From: Methanomicrobiales archaeon
GTDB lineage: Archaea > Halobacteriota > Methanomicrobia > Methanomicrobiales > Methanoculleaceae
Direction of reading: 5' to 3'
NCBI GenBank assembly: GCA_012521035.1
Contig: JAAYND010000010.1
Span: 1 to 18,735, forward strand
Length of the DNA stretch: 18,735 nt
Below the pieces are notes generated by a model. It had not been told where the DNA came from. It saw only the letters and a list, made by a program, of their open reading frames with translations, and made no database searches. The first letter of the stretch is position 1, and every line of letters begins with the position of its first letter. This document shows, in pieces, positions 1 to 7,975 of the stretch. Position numbers and translations under genes: made by a program.

Positions 1-245
1 AGTGGATTGACGATCTCGACTCTCTTCATGCTGATGCTGAGTACAAGGAGTTCAACCATGATCCCCGGATCTCCTGCTGCGAGATCTTCCTCGTTGACCC
101 AGGTCATAAAGATACACTCTCCCGGCGCGGCCCTGGTCAATGTGATGATGTTGTGGGCGCTGTATAGTTCGAGGGTCCTGGCCTTACCTCCTTTCAGTTC
201 TGCAATGATTGATGGTGATATTCCCGTTAACGCTGCACACTTCAT
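1..245 (-). CDS. DUF473-like protein, 3' end cut by window edge
   Basis: A reading frame opens at ATG 245 and runs off the left edge of the window, so 81 codons are seen and the C-terminus is missing. It starts MKCAALTGISPSIIAELKGG and continues as a small, cysteine-poor, probably soluble protein with no membrane segment. The start lies 5 nt after the stop of the PAC2 gene, and the GGGTGA formed by that gene's end can act as its ribosome binding site, so the two are very probably one operon. From memory the N-terminus resembles DUF473, a family of about 130 residues found in methanogens and of unknown function. I cannot confirm the family without a profile search. That it is a coding region is much more certain than the family name. 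Confidence 0.65.
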   Translation of the reverse strand, partial: MKCAALTGISPSIIAELKGGKARTLELYSAHNIITLTRAAPGECIFMTWVNEEDLAAGDPGIMVELLVLSISMKRVEIVNP

Positions 246-250
246 GACTG

Positions 251-964
251 TCACCCGTACATCGGTAGCTGCTCTCTCCGGGGCGCGGCCTCGGTCTCCT
301 GTACCTGTTCAGCGATCTGGGCCATAGCTGCCTCGATCTCCACCGCCTGCTCAAGTAACGGCTGGACATCCAGTTCAAGACCATAAATCTTGTTTAAAAC
401 CTCGATCGTGGCTGCGGAAGACCTCGGATCGGGTGTATTCACCGTCTCCCCGAGGAGCCCGATCCCCGGGATATCCCGGATCTTGCACTCCGTGAGGATG
501 CTTGCCGCGATACCGGATATACTTCCCATCGGGAGGACGATCGTCTCCTCCTCGATCCGTTCGAGGACTCTCCTGCTGGTTGCGACCCCAAAGACTCTCT
601 TATCGGGCTCATTTGTTATGATCCCTGCGATCGTGGTGACTTCCCTGATGCCGAATTTGGTGAGCCAGTCCAGGATGCCGTTTGCCACTTCATAGCAGAT
701 CATCGGGTGGATGGGAACATCTGATATGATCGCGGCAAGGTGGTCCTTCTCATAGAGGCGTACGGGTGCGTTGATCACGCCCCGCGTCATGAGGGTGACC
801 GGGGGGAAGTACTTGCTCGTGATCGCCCCGATCTGTTCAAACTCCATCTGCTCGACGAGGTACTGGAGGGCAATACTCCCGACGAGTCCGCTACCGGGAA
901 ACCCGATCAGCACCGTTTTTTCGGCGCCGACGAGCGCCTTCGATATGACCTTTATATCGTCCAT
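251..964 (-). CDS. PAC2 family (proteasome assembly chaperone-like) protein
   Basis: The protein is about 237 residues. After the short lead MDDIKVISKAL it has the PAC2 signature: a glycine-rich turn (GFPGSGLVGSIA) followed by the pattern in which GAITSKYFPPVTL precedes a conserved basic/aromatic stretch. Eukaryotic members (PAC2/PSMG2) help assemble the 20S proteasome. The archaeal members are widely conserved, but their function is not settled, so a chaperone role here is inference. The C-terminus is an acidic, Ala/Glu-rich helix followed by a basic tail. ATG 964 is preceded by GGTTGA; a GTG at 976 would add four residues and cannot be excluded. It is followed at once by the DUF473-like gene, and is transcribed away from the DUF5611-like gene. 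Confidence 0.88.
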   Translation of the reverse strand: MDDIKVISKALVGAEKTVLIGFPGSGLVGSIALQYLVEQMEFEQIGAITSKYFPPVTLMTRGVINAPVRLYEKDHLAAIISDVPIHPMICYEVANGILDWLTKFGIREVTTIAGIITNEPDKRVFGVATSRRVLERIEEETIVLPMGSISGIAASILTECKIRDIPGIGLLGETVNTPDPRSSAATIEVLNKIYGLELDVQPLLEQAVEIEAAMAQIAEQVQETEAAPRREQLPMYG

Positions 965-990
965 GGGTTCAACCACTCATTCTCGGATTA

Positions 991-1023
991 GTTTAACATA
1001 GCTGGATGTTCCTTAAAAATATT
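991..1023. promoter_or_regulatory. Divergent promoter region, PAC2 / DUF5611-like genes
   Basis: The only AT-rich patch between the two divergent genes. On the plus strand a weak TATA-like GTTTAACATA at 991-1000 is centred about 28 bp before ATG 1024. On the minus strand AATATTTTTAAGG (1011-1023) would place a start site near 990, about 15-27 nt ahead of the PAC2 start. Spacing to the expected archaeal TSS is the only evidence. Confidence 0.35.
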
Positions 1024-1341
1024 ATGCAGGAATACCAGATCAAGCGTGGATACACAAAGCAGTTCACAGATTCCATGGTACAGGGGCTCCGGGACCAGTT
1101 TGGCGTTGAGCCCGTCGTCTCGACGGACGGCCACTACACCATCAGTTACGGGGCACTCCTGCGACTCGAGGTCTGGGCCGGCGAGGGTGGTAAGACGCTT
1201 GTCGTCGATACCGATGCGGATAAGGACGCCGATGATGAGACGATCATCGATACCAATCGCCGGTTCCGGGACTACCTCCAGCAGGTGACCGGGTATACGG
1301 CAAAAGAGCGGGCGAAGAAAGCAAAGAAGATGGTCGAGTGA
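1024..1341 (+). CDS. DUF5611-like small conserved methanogen protein
   Basis: A 105-residue protein starting MQEYQIKRGYTKQFTDSMVQ. It has the middle motif YGALLRLEVWAGEGGKTLVV and a basic C-terminus (TGYTAKERAKKAKKMVE). This matches my memory of DUF5611, a small family of unknown function in methanogens. No signal peptide, membrane segment or metal-binding cysteines are visible; the fold is probably compact alpha/beta with a Lys-rich tail. An in-frame ATG at 1006 would add six residues (MFLKNI), but the family normally begins at MQEY, and a TATA-like element about 28 bp upstream of 1024 suits a leaderless start there. No Shine-Dalgarno sequence precedes either start. It stands alone, with a terminator after it. 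Confidence 0.82.
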   Translation: MQEYQIKRGYTKQFTDSMVQGLRDQFGVEPVVSTDGHYTISYGALLRLEVWAGEGGKTLVVDTDADKDADDETIIDTNRRFRDYLQQVTGYTAKERAKKAKKMVE

Positions 1342-1358
1342 TCGACCTCCCTCCAGTC

Positions 1359-1407
1359 GGGCCCCTTTTCTTCTTGCGGGCCCCATAACTGGCTCTCTCT
1401 ATTTTTT
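1359..1407 (+). terminator. Hairpin plus T6 terminator after the DUF5611-like gene
   Basis: GGGCCC at 1359-1364 can pair with GGGCCC at 1378-1383 across a T-rich loop (which itself contains TTTTC), and T6 follows at 1402-1407. It lies 18 nt after the stop codon. Archaeal termination depends mainly on T tracts, so the last T run is the likely release site. Confidence 0.5.
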
Positions 1408-1602
1408 GTATATCCCGGCTGCTATTGCCCGGTTGTCTCCCCGCTCCTCGGGGCTCCCGGCGCGGCGGGCCTGGCGCGGGCTATCTCAACCAGATTTTTA
1501 GGGTTCACCCGGGTTCATACGAAGGGCGGTGCGGTCTTACCACCCCGGCCCGGCTCTCTTCTGCGAGGGATCGATTTCAGGCGAGAGAGCGCCCCACTAC
1601 GG
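1408..1602. other. Noncoding GC-rich spacer with a small hairpin
   Basis: No convincing gene on either strand. It holds a perfect 5-bp hairpin (CCCCG at 1439-1443, CGGGG at 1449-1453), followed by more GC-rich sequence that could fold, then ATTTTTA at 1494-1500. A TATA-like GTATATC lies near 1408-1414. A short noncoding RNA is possible but unproven. Confidence 0.25.
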
Positions 1603-1866
1603 TCAACCCCTCTGACTCCATGCTCTGCATTGCTCGATCCTTCTCCCGTCATCACCCTGGCTCTCATCGAACGCAAATGCTGTGAGCAATTCGCAGGGAA
1701 AATCGTCGCAGCAACCGCAATGCTCCAGTCCCTTCGCTTCACAGCAGGTCTTCAGCGGGCAGGCATCGCCCCAGAACGGCTTTTTGATCGCCATGCACCC
1801 CTCACACCCCACCCCTTCCCGGTACTCGCACTCACTGCAAAGTATGCCGCATCGTGACTCAATCAT
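1603..1866 (-). CDS. DUF3795 family small cysteine-rich protein
   Basis: An 87-residue protein starting MIESRCGILCSECEYREG. It carries about eleven cysteines in clusters: CGxxCxxC near residues 6-12, CxxC near 20-23, then CPLKTCCEAKG, HCGCCDDFPC and a final CRAW. This spacing is that of DUF3795, presumed to bind zinc or iron-sulfur; the function is unknown. The start at 1866 matches the usual family N-terminus (MIESRCG) and has GGAG nine bases upstream. The frame stays open upstream, with ATGs at 1881 and further back to 1992, so an N-terminal extension is possible, but the extra sequence looks unconserved. No terminator is visible after the stop. It lies downstream of the leuS terminator and is probably transcribed alone. 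Confidence 0.83.
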   Translation of the reverse strand: MIESRCGILCSECEYREGVGCEGCMAIKKPFWGDACPLKTCCEAKGLEHCGCCDDFPCELLTAFAFDESQGDDGRRIEQCRAWSQRG

Positions 1867-2042
1867 CAGGACGTACTCCATCTCTTGTTCCATCGCCAGA
1901 GAAACCATCCACCGTCCTTCCGTCAGGCCTCCGGTCACCTGTGCGCTACAGTAGAGGTGAGCACCGGCGCACTCAATAGTCTTTCCTCTCACGGGAGGGC
2001 CCTCGCAGCACCGGAAGAGGCCGGCAGCCGAACCGACCCCTC

Positions 2043-2050
2043 AAAAAAAA
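2043..2050 (-). terminator. T8 terminator of the leuS operon
   Basis: On the transcribed minus strand, a run of eight T (A8 on the plus strand) begins 6 nt after the leuS stop codon. A bare T tract right after a stop is the usual archaeal termination signal. No strong hairpin precedes it. Confidence 0.65.
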
Positions 2051-2056
2051 GAAGTT

Positions 2057-4834
2057 CTATTCGATCACGATCGCCGGCTTGAAGGGCAGGGCTCCCGACG
2101 CCTTCGGGTGTGCGCTCTCCCCCGCATCCTGGATCGTCACCGGCACGCCGAACTCGTGCTCCAGGAACTGCCGCGCTCCTTCGAGGACCGCCTGCTCGTC
2201 GAGAGAGACCGCCTGGAGCTGTTTCACGAGATCCGGCGGCAGTTTCAGCACGAGCTTTGTGATCTGCTTCGTCGCCTCCGTCGCCTCGCGGCCACGCTTC
2301 CGTATCCCCTCATCCTGCATGACCTCCCGCACAACCCTCGTCCTGTCATTCGAGGCCGCGACGATACGAAACACCTCATCCTTCCAGGCAGGGGCGACGA
2401 AGAGACTGATACCCTTTGGCTCAAGCGGTATGAGCTTTAAGATCGACTCGATATCCTCAACCGTCCTCTCCAGGAGCTCCTCGGCGAGCTCGACCTCAGG
2501 GCTCACCTGTGCTTCGTCCACCTCCGGCCAGGGAGCGAGCGAGACCATGCCATTCTCACCGAGATCGCTCCAGAGCGCCTCGCAGGTGAAGGGGATGAAG
2601 GGCGCGAGCAGCCGCACCCAGGTGCGGCAGAGCTCCTGGAGCACCGCCCCACCGCTCGCGCCCTCCGGCAGGCGGCGGCGGTACCACTTCAGGTCGGCCT
2701 CAACGCCGAAGAATGCTTCCTGGAGGGCCTGCCGGGTCTGGAACGACTCAAACGCCGCAGTCGTCGTCATGATACGGTGCTGGAGCCTGCTTGCAAGCCA
2801 GGCATCGATGGTGTAGGCTCCCTCCGCGCTCTTCGCCTCCTCGACCACATTCAGGAACCGCTCGATCTGCTTCCGGGTCGACGCGACCAGCTCATTGCGC
2901 CAGTCAAAGTCCTGCCAGGGCTCAGCACTCCCGACGAGGAACATCCTGACGGTATCGGCGCCGAACTCCTCCACGGCATCCTCAAGCAGGTAGACGTTCC
3001 CCTTGCTCGATGACATCTTTGCGCCGTTGAGGAGCCCCATGCCAAAGACCACCATCCCCCTCGGTTGCAACTCCGGCGGGAATATGGCCCGGTGGTGGAA
3101 GAGCTGGAACGTCAGGTGGTTTGATATCAGGTCCTTTGCCGAGAACCGATAATCGTAGGGGTACCAGTAGAGGAACTCGTCCCTGATCAGGTCAAGAGTC
3201 TCCCGATCAACAGTCTCCGGGTCGCCCTCCCCGAAGAAGATGTAATCGAAGACCTCCGGTGTGAGACTCTCCGCCGGTATGGCTTTCAGGTGGTGAGCGA
3301 TGGTGTAGTAGGCCATGTAGATCGTCGAGTCGGAGAGGGGTTCGATGATCCAGGCCGGATCCCAGGGAAGCTTCGTGCCGAGCCCCACCCGGCGGGTGCA
3401 GGCCCAGGCCTTCAGCCAGTCGACCGTCCGGTCGAACTCACTCCTGACCTCCGGCGGGACAAGTGCCATCTCATCGAGCTGCACCTTCACCTGCTCCTTC
3501 CAGCAGGGGTCGCCATAGTCAAGGAACCACTGGTCGTGGAGGATCTTCACGTAGACCCTGCCACCGCACCGGCAGACCACCTGCCGGTTATCGAAGTCGT
3601 ACATCAGGATGGAGCCGTAGCGGTCCATCATCAGCGCCGCCACATCGTCCCTCGCCTCCCGGACCGGCTTTCCGCCATACTTCTCAAAGACCTTCCCACG
3701 GGAGAACTCAGCGTTGTAGACCTCCTGGGTGAGCGCCTCCATCGCCAGGTCGTTCTGGTCGCGGATCCCCGCCCGCTCGACCGCATCCTTCGCCGGGATC
3801 TCGCCGTAACCCTCGACTGATATGAGCGGAACCGGCTGGATGGATCTGTACCGCCCCTGTTCCTGCAGGTCGCGGAGCGCGATGTAGTCGAACGGCGCGT
3901 GGGCAGGAACGCTCATGACGATCCCGCTTCCCATATCCGGGTCCACGAACGTTGCCGGGAGGATCGGGATATCGCCACAGAGCGGGTGGGAGACTACCTT
4001 ATCGATGAGCTCGTCTCCGGGGATCTCCCCGGTCACCAGGATCTCATGATCCTGCAGGGCGAGTTTCCCTGCCGCCTCCGAACTCAGGATCCACGCATCG
4101 CCATCGATCATGGCCCGGACGTAGGTGACATCCGGGTTCACCCAGAGGTTCGTCACACCGTAGATCGTCTCCGGCCGGAGCGTCGCGCACGGTATGCGGG
4201 TATCGCCCCACTGGAAGACCACCAGGGTGAACTTCACGATCTCGGCCCTGTCCCCTTCGAGGAGGTCGTGGTCGCCGACCGGATTCTCGCACTGGGGACA
4301 GTACTTGACCGGGTGAGCCCCCTTCACGACGTGCTTATCCTCATGCAGGTGTCCATACTGCCACTCGATGAACCGGCTGTATGGGGGGTCGACGGTGATG
4401 AACCGCCGCCGCCAGTAGATGGAGAGCCCGCACTTCTGCATCACTCGCTGGTAATCTTCCGAGAAGTACCGGACGATCTCCATCGGGTTGACGAACCGGT
4501 CGAGGATATCCTGCGGCACCCGGTAAAGGTCGCGGTAGAGCCCGATCGTCTGCACATCGCCGTTTGCGATCCGCTTCGATATACCGATCACCGGGGTGCC
4601 GGTGACGTGAAACGCCATCGGGAAGAGGACCGCCCTCCCCCGCATCCGCTGGTACCGGGCGATGACATCCGGGACGATGTAGGTCCGCCCGTGCCCGACG
4701 TGCATCGCCCCGCTTGGATAGGGGTATGCCACGGTCAGATAATACTTCTCTCTCTCATCCGGATCGGCTTCAAATGCATGCTCCCACCGGGCGATGCACT
4801 CCCGTTCATTACTTCGCATATCAAATCCGCTCAC
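2057..4834 (-). CDS. leuS: Leucyl-tRNA synthetase, archaeal type
   Basis: A 925-residue class I synthetase that charges tRNA-Leu with leucine in the cytoplasm. The ATP-binding HIGH motif reads HVGH at 45-48 and the second signature reads KMSSSKGN at 606-613. Between them is the CP1 editing domain, with TLRPETIYG at 218-226 and SVPAHAPFD ending at Asp316, which should hydrolyse mischarged tRNA. Zinc-knuckle-like pairs are seen at CPQC (179-182) and CRC (421-423). The early placement of the editing domain and the length fit the archaeal/eukaryotic cytosolic branch. The start is GTG 4834, with GGGAGG seven bases upstream. It is the last gene of a minus-strand operon, 33 nt after the PIN-ATPase gene, and ends in a T8 tract. 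Nothing looks broken. Confidence 0.97.
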   Translation of the reverse strand: MSGFDMRSNERECIARWEHAFEADPDEREKYYLTVAYPYPSGAMHVGHGRTYIVPDVIARYQRMRGRAVLFPMAFHVTGTPVIGISKRIANGDVQTIGLYRDLYRVPQDILDRFVNPMEIVRYFSEDYQRVMQKCGLSIYWRRRFITVDPPYSRFIEWQYGHLHEDKHVVKGAHPVKYCPQCENPVGDHDLLEGDRAEIVKFTLVVFQWGDTRIPCATLRPETIYGVTNLWVNPDVTYVRAMIDGDAWILSSEAAGKLALQDHEILVTGEIPGDELIDKVVSHPLCGDIPILPATFVDPDMGSGIVMSVPAHAPFDYIALRDLQEQGRYRSIQPVPLISVEGYGEIPAKDAVERAGIRDQNDLAMEALTQEVYNAEFSRGKVFEKYGGKPVREARDDVAALMMDRYGSILMYDFDNRQVVCRCGGRVYVKILHDQWFLDYGDPCWKEQVKVQLDEMALVPPEVRSEFDRTVDWLKAWACTRRVGLGTKLPWDPAWIIEPLSDSTIYMAYYTIAHHLKAIPAESLTPEVFDYIFFGEGDPETVDRETLDLIRDEFLYWYPYDYRFSAKDLISNHLTFQLFHHRAIFPPELQPRGMVVFGMGLLNGAKMSSSKGNVYLLEDAVEEFGADTVRMFLVGSAEPWQDFDWRNELVASTRKQIERFLNVVEEAKSAEGAYTIDAWLASRLQHRIMTTTAAFESFQTRQALQEAFFGVEADLKWYRRRLPEGASGGAVLQELCRTWVRLLAPFIPFTCEALWSDLGENGMVSLAPWPEVDEAQVSPEVELAEELLERTVEDIESILKLIPLEPKGISLFVAPAWKDEVFRIVAASNDRTRVVREVMQDEGIRKRGREATEATKQITKLVLKLPPDLVKQLQAVSLDEQAVLEGARQFLEHEFGVPVTIQDAGESAHPKASGALPFKPAIVIE

Positions 4835-4867
4835 TCTATGCCTCCCGATTCTGGCTCTCCTCTCCTC

Positions 4868-6748
4868 TTACACCGGCCGCAACCGGATCGTCTCGCCTTC
4901 GTTGTAGCGTTTGATCATCTCCTGAGCGATCGTACTGCTCTTGGCAAGGAGAATATCTCCTTCCTCGTTCACCGTAGCCGTAAAGAGGTACTCTTTCCCG
5001 GCAAAAACATCGACTATCCTGCCCCTGTTCTCAGGGGAGATGATGGTCAGCTGCTTTCGGTCAAGACGGATCCTGATACCGCCGGCAAACTGCATCTCCT
5101 CCTCGACGGGTTTCTGCGCCTCAAGCTCGCTCCTGGGCCGGATATCAATCCCTATACCGAGTTTATTCACGATAGCCGAGACGTTCTTGCCGCCTTTTCC
5201 TATCGCCGCCGGGACATCCTTATCCTCGATATAGACGATGGCTTTGTTGTCGTTGATGATGCGGACATCGACCGGACCGCCTGTGTACCGCCCGATCTCC
5301 CGCTGGACCTCTTTCTCGGCAACCTTCCAGGAGACGTTCTCCTCGGGCAGAGCGGGTGCCGCGATCGGCGCCGTTACCGGGGCGACGGGTTCCTCAACGC
5401 TCCGCACAAGCGGCATCACCAGGGTCTCCCCCTCGTAGCGGAAGATCTCGATCTCAGGCTCCCGGGTCGAGTGTTCGCGGACGACGATCACCGGGCGCGC
5501 GTATGCGTCACCCGGCATCCCCTCGGGTGCCTTGATAGCCAGTTCCAGGTCATAGATCTTCGCGATCTCACCCTGGACGACGTATATGATGGTGTTAATG
5601 ATCTGCGGCAGGATACCGTGGTCCACCCGGTCACTGAAGCGCTGGAGGCAGTCATGCACCTCCATGGCATGCACCACCCCGATTATACCCATCCCGGCGA
5701 GGCGCATATCGGCGTAGACGTTGAAGTCCTCGTTCTTCCGGAGCTCATCGAATATGATGTAGTCTGGCCGGACGAGCAGGAGCGCCTCGGCGGTGTTTGC
5801 CATGCTGCCCTCAAGCGCAGTATACTGGGTGATGTGATCCGGCACCTGTAGATCCCGTGGCGCTTCCATCGTCTTGACGATGAAGTCCTGGTCGGCAAGA
5901 AACGTCGCAAGGCTCTGGGCAAGGGTCGTCTTCCCCGCTCCCGGGGGTCCTGCGATCAGGATGCCACGGCGGTTCCCGAGGATCCGTCTCTTGATCTCAG
6001 GAGCCATGCGATAGTCATCAAGTGCGAGATCCACGAGCGGCCGCACCACCGTGATCTCCATCCCGTCAGAGAACGGCCGGCGGGCGATCGATATCCGGAG
6101 CGACCCGATCTGGACGACCGTGATCCCCCGTTTCTCCAGTTCGATGAAACCATCAGGGTCACGTTTCGCCCGTTCGAGGAGTTCCTGCGCCATGGAACGG
6201 AGTTCATACTCGGTCATCGGTGTATCGCGGAGTGTGACCAGTCGGATATCCCGGAGCTTTCCTACCTTTGCCACCGGCAGGGCCCGCTCCTTGAGGGTGA
6301 TCGCGACCGTCTCCTCATCGAAGAACTGGTCGATCGAGAGCGGCGAGAAGTCGCCGATCTGCGGCTTTAAGTAGATGACATCGAGCCCTTTTGCCTTTGC
6401 CACCTCAGCCTGCACGAGGTCGCTCGTGATGAACCTGGCCTCATACTGGAGGGCGACGCTCCGGATCAGGGCATCGATCTCACCGCCGCTGGAGAGTTTC
6501 ACCTGGTCGAGGCTCGGGCGGTCTCCGGCAAACTGAAGCTCAATGATATTATCCTCCGACATCCGGAAGAGCTCCTGGAGTTCGGTCAGACCGGAAAACC
6601 CTATCTCCCGTCCCTGATTTGCCTGTGCCTCCAGCTCGGCGACGACAGCCTCCGGTATGATTATTGTTGCGCCTTTATATTCCCCGGTTTTTATCATCGA
6701 TGTTATGCGTCCATCTATTACGACGCTTGTATCGGGTACAATTTTCAT
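4868..6748 (-). CDS. PIN-domain / PilT-like ATPase / KH protein (archaeal PINc ATPase)
   Basis: A 626-residue three-part protein. Residues 1-130 are a PIN nuclease domain with the expected acidic residues Asp6, Glu38, Asp92 and Asp110. Residues 200-420 are a PilT/VirB11-type ATPase with Walker A GPPGAGKT at 267-274 and Walker B YIIFDE at 330-335. Residues 495-535 hold a KH RNA-binding motif (IGKGGKNVSAI at 516-526), then a short beta-rich tail. Archaea carry this architecture widely (COG1855-like), and it is thought to act on RNA; the substrate is not known. The start at ATG 6748 is well supported: a perfect GGTGAT lies five bases before it. It sits 23 nt after hisI and 33 nt before leuS in one operon. 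Despite the PilT-like domain it should not be read as a pilus motor. Confidence 0.92.
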   Translation of the reverse strand: MKIVPDTSVVIDGRITSMIKTGEYKGATIIIPEAVVAELEAQANQGREIGFSGLTELQELFRMSEDNIIELQFAGDRPSLDQVKLSSGGEIDALIRSVALQYEARFITSDLVQAEVAKAKGLDVIYLKPQIGDFSPLSIDQFFDEETVAITLKERALPVAKVGKLRDIRLVTLRDTPMTEYELRSMAQELLERAKRDPDGFIELEKRGITVVQIGSLRISIARRPFSDGMEITVVRPLVDLALDDYRMAPEIKRRILGNRRGILIAGPPGAGKTTLAQSLATFLADQDFIVKTMEAPRDLQVPDHITQYTALEGSMANTAEALLLVRPDYIIFDELRKNEDFNVYADMRLAGMGIIGVVHAMEVHDCLQRFSDRVDHGILPQIINTIIYVVQGEIAKIYDLELAIKAPEGMPGDAYARPVIVVREHSTREPEIEIFRYEGETLVMPLVRSVEEPVAPVTAPIAAPALPEENVSWKVAEKEVQREIGRYTGGPVDVRIINDNKAIVYIEDKDVPAAIGKGGKNVSAIVNKLGIGIDIRPRSELEAQKPVEEEMQFAGGIRIRLDRKQLTIISPENRGRIVDVFAGKEYLFTATVNEEGDILLAKSSTIAQEMIKRYNEGETIRLRPV

Positions 6749-6771
6749 AAAAAATCACCATATTACTGGAG

Positions 6772-7137
6772 TCATTCACCCTTATTAGCGTATACCTTCT
6801 CCGGATCGAAGACTAATCCAGCGATCTCTTCTCCTTCAATCGTTCGGTAGAAACAGGAGGCGTGGCCGGTATGGCAGGCCGCGCCGGTCTGTTCAACCTC
6901 GTAGAGTATCGTATCGGCGTCGCAGTCGACAAGCACCCGGCAGACCCGCTGGACGTGTCCACTCTCCTCCCCCTTCTTCCAGAGTTTCTGCCTGCTCCTG
7001 CTGTAGTAGTGTGCATATCCGGTGGTCAGGGTGAGGTCCAGCGCTTCGGCGTTTGCGTAGGCCAGCATCAGGACCTCACGTGTCTGCTTCTCCTGTACGA
7101 CGACAGGCACCAATCCATCCTTAAACTGTATCTCCAT
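6772..7137 (-). CDS. hisI: Phosphoribosyl-AMP cyclohydrolase (histidine biosynthesis)
   Basis: A 121-residue enzyme that opens the adenine ring of phosphoribosyl-AMP, the third step of histidine synthesis. The metal-site motif DCDADT (71-76) supplies the Mg-binding aspartates and Cys72. Cys88 and Cys95 (in ACHTGHASCFYR) complete the zinc site known from the archaeal enzyme family. The length is that of a stand-alone HisI: no HisE pyrophosphohydrolase domain is fused. It starts 6 nt after the stop of the prepilin peptidase gene, so it is translated from the same transcript. No other histidine gene is in the window, and its place between a membrane peptidase and a PIN-ATPase has no metabolic logic that I can see. 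Confidence 0.96.
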   Translation of the reverse strand: MEIQFKDGLVPVVVQEKQTREVLMLAYANAEALDLTLTTGYAHYYSRSRQKLWKKGEESGHVQRVCRVLVDCDADTILYEVEQTGAACHTGHASCFYRTIEGEEIAGLVFDPEKVYANKGE

Positions 7138-7143
7138 ATTGGT

Positions 7144-7947
7144 TCACGTCCCTGTGAATATCGTTATGATTGCAAAGAGTATATCTCCCATGAATAATGC
7201 GGTCAGGAATCCTGCTGTGATCGGTATGATAAACGGAATGCCGTAGGATATCCAGACCTTGCCGGCCTTCCGGTAGAGGGCAAGCTCATCTCTGTAGTCT
7301 TCGGGGTGCAGTCTGAGATTTTTTGTGTATATCCGCTTCTCTCCCCGGATCATACGCATGAGCGACTCAGTAAAACCGACGAACCGCCTGACCAGTCTGC
7401 CGTCCTGTTCTTCAATATCTTCCATGACAAATCCGAACTCGTTCTGGAGTTCTTCTCCTTCGACCGGGAACCCGAGGAAGAGACAGGGCAGCGGAGCCCG
7501 GTTTCCCCGGATGATGTTTTGAGCGAATATTGCAACCGGTGCTATGATGTTGATGAGGACGGCGTTTGCAAGCACGGTGAACGGAAAGAACCCGTGGGGC
7601 GGGCTACTGAGGTATGGTTCGATCGGAGAGAGCGGGATGCAGATTGTGATGATGATGAGAGCGTATGCATCCGCTCCCCCGAAGAGGTTTAAAGACCCGA
7701 AGAGGTAGAAGAATCCACAAAATATCGCAACCATGATGAGGTAGCCTGTTGCTATCCGCCAGTCGGCAAGGAAGATCTGCCCGTAGACCCATACCGCCAC
7801 CGGGATCGCGATCGCGAGTGCGGGACGCCAGGTCTTATGCGGCACCCGGCGCTCTCGTACGTCCAGAACCGACGCATATATGAGTGTGATCCCTATCGCG
7901 ATCGTTGCGATCATGAGCGGGACGGCGACCACGAGCGGAAGAGTCAT
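7144..7947 (-). CDS. Archaeal prepilin/preflagellin peptidase, A24 family
   Basis: A 267-residue integral membrane aspartic protease that would cut class III signal peptides of archaeal pilins or archaellins at the cytoplasmic face. The two catalytic aspartates are Asp29 (LDVRERRVP, after the first membrane helix) and Asp93 in GGAD (90-93), a variant of the usual GxGD. There are about five or six hydrophobic segments, near 5-28, 43-60, 65-85, 90-108, 122-145 and 232-265. A soluble loop near 150-230 (FLGFPVEGEELQNEFGFV) fits the archaeal C-terminal extension of this family. A TATA box centred about 25 bp upstream and no Shine-Dalgarno sequence point to a leaderless start at ATG 7947. It faces the ATPase/T2SSF operon divergently, and probably processes pilins for that machine. 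Confidence 0.88.
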   Translation of the reverse strand: MTLPLVVAVPLMIATIAIGITLIYASVLDVRERRVPHKTWRPALAIAIPVAVWVYGQIFLADWRIATGYLIMVAIFCGFFYLFGSLNLFGGADAYALIIITICIPLSPIEPYLSSPPHGFFPFTVLANAVLINIIAPVAIFAQNIIRGNRAPLPCLFLGFPVEGEELQNEFGFVMEDIEEQDGRLVRRFVGFTESLMRMIRGEKRIYTKNLRLHPEDYRDELALYRKAGKVWISYGIPFIIPITAGFLTALFMGDILFAIITIFTGT

Positions 7948-7967
7948 GGGACAGTACTTTATCTACC

Positions 7968-7975
7968 TTTTATAT
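7968..7975 (-). promoter_or_regulatory. TATA box of the prepilin peptidase-hisI-PIN ATPase-leuS operon
   Basis: On the minus strand the sequence reads ATATAAAA, within GATATAAAAGG, centred about 25 bp before ATG 7947. That is standard archaeal TATA-to-TSS spacing, so the first gene is probably leaderless. No Shine-Dalgarno sequence is present before that ATG. Confidence 0.6.

Noticed and set aside
7..327. A 106-codon plus-strand frame at the left edge
   Set aside because: It is antisense to the DUF473-like gene and the end of the PAC2 gene, which have good family resemblance and coupled spacing.
1500..1530. tRNA T-arm-like GGGTTCACCCGGGTTCATACG
   Set aside because: No acceptor stem, anticodon arm or D-arm could be fitted around it on either strand.
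3899..5851. A 650-codon open frame on the plus strand
   Set aside because: It lies antisense to the 3' part of the PIN-ATPase gene and the 5' part of leuS. Its translation is Asp/Arg/His-rich with no domain, as expected of a mirror frame in GC-rich coding DNA.
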